Source: Thunnus maccoyii
Taxonomy: Eukaryota; Chordata; Actinopteri; Scombriformes; Scombridae
Direction: 5' to 3'
Length of the DNA stretch: 64,000 bases
NCBI RefSeq assembly: GCF_910596095.1
Contig: NC_056547.1
Coordinates: forward strand, 25,873,647 to 25,937,646
Shown here: one piece after another, positions 61,641 to 64,000 of the stretch
Numbering within the stretch: the first letter of the stretch is position 1
Layout of the letters: each line of letters starts with the position of its first letter
Notes under the pieces: generated by a model
The model's database searches: none
Told to the model about the DNA's origin: nothing
Seen by the model: the letters and a program-made list of their open reading frames with translations, nothing else
Made by a program: the position numbers and the translations under genes

Positions 61641-63690
61641 CAGGGCCTATCTGGGACTGATTATATGAACATGAATGTGGTACTACAGATTCTGCAGAAG
61701 CAACTGGAGATTAACTAATTTTTTTTAATCAATTTTACCACAGGAAAAAATGTAAAAACTCATTTTTGATAGGTGAGCAGCTAAGAGACTCTTTAGTTTG
61801 TTTTGGTTTTAGCTTTTTAGGTTTTAGCTTTTTAGTGTTTAGCTTCAGTGTCAAAGAGAGATTACTATTATTATATGTAAGATGATCAAGAAATATTTTG
61901 AAAGTTTCTCTATTTAAGTTGATTTCTGAACATTGACACGAGCAGATTGTGAGAACTACTTTTGTGTGTGTGCATGTGTGAGGAGCTTCCCAAACATACC
62001 ACCACAGAGGAGGCACATAGTGACAGCTTCATCTGCACAGGTCAGTTTGGGATGCTACTCATCCTTCATGCACTGGTTTGGGAAGCAAGTTTTGTGCACA
62101 AGACAATTTCACACAGGTCCATCACTTATATAAGATTAATCACAAAAATGTAGTCGTATTATTAACAAAAGGTACATGTATTTTGGTGTTGTTGGAATAT
62201 GCAGTCCTTTATAGCACTTGTCTTATTATAAATATAATGATACTGTATACTTCTATTGCATTGAATAGGGACTAATTTAATAAATTGGTACTCAGTCAGA
62301 TTTAGTTACATTCACATGTGGTAGTAATTTCTCATTATTGAATTATTTTTTATGACACTGTGTGAACTGTGTTTGCCTGATGATGTCACAGTCTCCAACA
62401 CCTCCATGGTTTGCAATAAGCTGCGTAAAATACCGATACAGTGGAACAGTATGATGTGCACAAAAATGAATGTGTGATAATGCACGCTAGGAATCTTGAG
62501 TTTCTGTGCAGACTATAGTCGCTTATTATTCTCACAGTTTATGGTGCAAACCATAAAGTGTGCAGAAGACGGTAGCATCCTGAACAGAGGACGTGCACAT
62601 GCAGTCACACTCACAGTTGAACGACAAACCACCAAACCACCCCTCTGTTTTCACTCAGAAGGAAAATACATGTCAGTGTTATGAACATCAAGTGCAAAGG
62701 TCCTAAATGACACTAAATTGAGCTTTCTTTGTCCAATAACAGTCAGACACTCAAGCTCATAAAAACATGAACATGGATCTGATGATTCGTTTATAGGAAA
62801 ATCTGAAAATGAGTTCACAAACTGGATAAATTAAACCTGAGGTAAACTCAGCCGTCCACACAGAGGGAACATGCCCTGGTTTGTTTAATGAGCAGTCTGC
62901 AGATCTTATATGACCTCAGTTGTGCGTCACCATTCTGTTTCCATGGCTTTTACTGATGCACGTGAAAGAGAGAGATTTTAGATATAAATGGTTGATTTTT
63001 CCATGCAGCTTTATGATTTGCCATTGTCTCAAAACTGTCATAAATGTAGCCTATAAGTCCAAAGTCTCTAAAGAAGACACATGTGATAATAACTTGTGCG
63101 AATAAGATCTGTGTCTTTGCACAAGTTATTGTCTTGTGCAAATAGTATATTAATTGTGTTCATAGGTTCGCCAACTTGCTTTCACTGAATAACTGTGCAA
63201 ACACGATCCAATCAAATCAATTCTCAGGAAACCTTTTCCTGTAGCATCTGATGCATCCATTCACAGCATGGCTGCAGCAAACACCATGTTGGGTCAGAGC
63301 ACAATTAGATGTAAAAACTGAACCATGTTAACACAGTTTTAATGCAGTCTAAATGTGCAATATACTATATATACTACATACTGTATAAGGAAAAAGAATG
63401 TCTGCAGTTAGTGGTATAGGCTGAGTTCTTGAGATGTGTATATATGCAGCTATTTTTCTGTTTTCACATATTTTTGTTTGGCCTCATGATGTTTTATGAT
63501 TATTTTTGAACACATAAAACTGTCAATTTACATTCAGAAATAGTCTTTAATTCTAGTCTGCCAATATGAAAATAATATTTGCTCCTCAGTGCCTAACACA
63601 GACATCAGATTTGTCCTCAATTAAGTGTAAAATATTTCACAAGCTCATTTATCGTTCATCTCCTCACTCCCATTTTAACAATGCTTATAA
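61641..63690. other. Spacer
   Basis: AT-rich, with tandem TTTTAGGTTTTAGC-like units at 61790-61850 and an imperfect hairpin at 63085-63133. No gene was recognised. Confidence 0.5.
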
Positions 63691-63800
63691 GGTAATAAGT
63701 TGAGCATGTCCTTGCATGTCCAGAGCAGTGATTGGTTCAGGGCTTGTTTGTGTGTGTGCTATATAAATAAGAACTGACTTGACTTGACCCATATATTTTT
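63691..63800 (+). repeat. Probable LINE 3' tail
   Basis: The string GTGCTATATAAATAAGAACT followed by TTGACTTGACTTGAC (63757-63787) is the typical ending of a fish L2/Rex-like LINE: a TATAAATAA stretch then short TTGAC tandem units. Confidence 0.5.
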
Positions 63801-64000
63801 TTTATGTATTGTCACGCCACTGTGCTGTTTTGACCAGATGAGGGCGCCATGCCTTCAGAAGAGAAAAGGGAACCAGCTGAATTAGAAGATGAATCACATT
63901 CATTGACTACATATTAGTTAAATATAAATAAAAGCAAATAAAAGTATAATACATGACTATACCCATGTGTTCAGTAAGTTGATACACAAAAGGCAAGGCA
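63801..64000. other. Right edge, no feature seen
   Basis: Short AT-rich remainder with AATAAA-like words; nothing recognised. Confidence 0.5.

Overview
The window is nuclear DNA of a teleost fish, probably a percomorph. The genes have vertebrate introns with GT..AG junctions, their closest recognisable relatives are fish or human genes, and the AT-rich spacers carry fish-type miniature DNA transposons, LINE remnants and long dinucleotide repeats. Nothing bacterial or viral was seen. All functional names come from recognising protein sequence by eye; no database search was possible.

Layout. 1-3.2 kb: 5' end of trappc9 on the minus strand, running off the left edge. 5.7-12.1 kb: sh3bgrl3 (minus), three coding exons whose phases close exactly to 96 aa. 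12-21.9 kb: spacer with several transposon-derived repeats and a long foldback. 21.9-26.7 kb: paqr7 (membrane progestin receptor alpha, minus), one coding exon plus a distant 5' UTR exon. 26.8-37.4 kb: spacer with an L1/Tx1-like LINE 3' end, a 959-bp TTAA-ended miniature element and one unexplained open exon-like stretch. 37.4-45.2 kb: tmem222 (plus), six coding exons, 183 aa. 46.3-48.2 kb: a trophoblast-glycoprotein (5T4/WAIF) family LRR receptor (plus), two coding exons, 364 aa. 48-58.6 kb: mostly noncoding, with a block resembling a conserved noncoding element and three weak exon candidates. 58.6-60.1 kb: an unrecognised four-exon gene (plus) for a 411-aa secreted, serine-rich, basic protein. 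60.1-64 kb: decayed LINE and unremarkable spacer.

The genes do not form a pathway. sh3bgrl3, paqr7 and tmem222 all have human counterparts in 1p36.11, so this is a conserved synteny block. trappc9 (human 8q24.3) and the 5T4-family gene were joined to it by rearrangement or lie there as a duplicate. The most novel items are the 411-aa secreted protein at 58.6 kb, a nearby cysteine-rich terminal-exon candidate at 56.93-57.16 kb, and two near-identical hairpin geometries (14-bp perfect stem, 8-nt loop) plus a 21-bp hairpin inside a miniature transposon.
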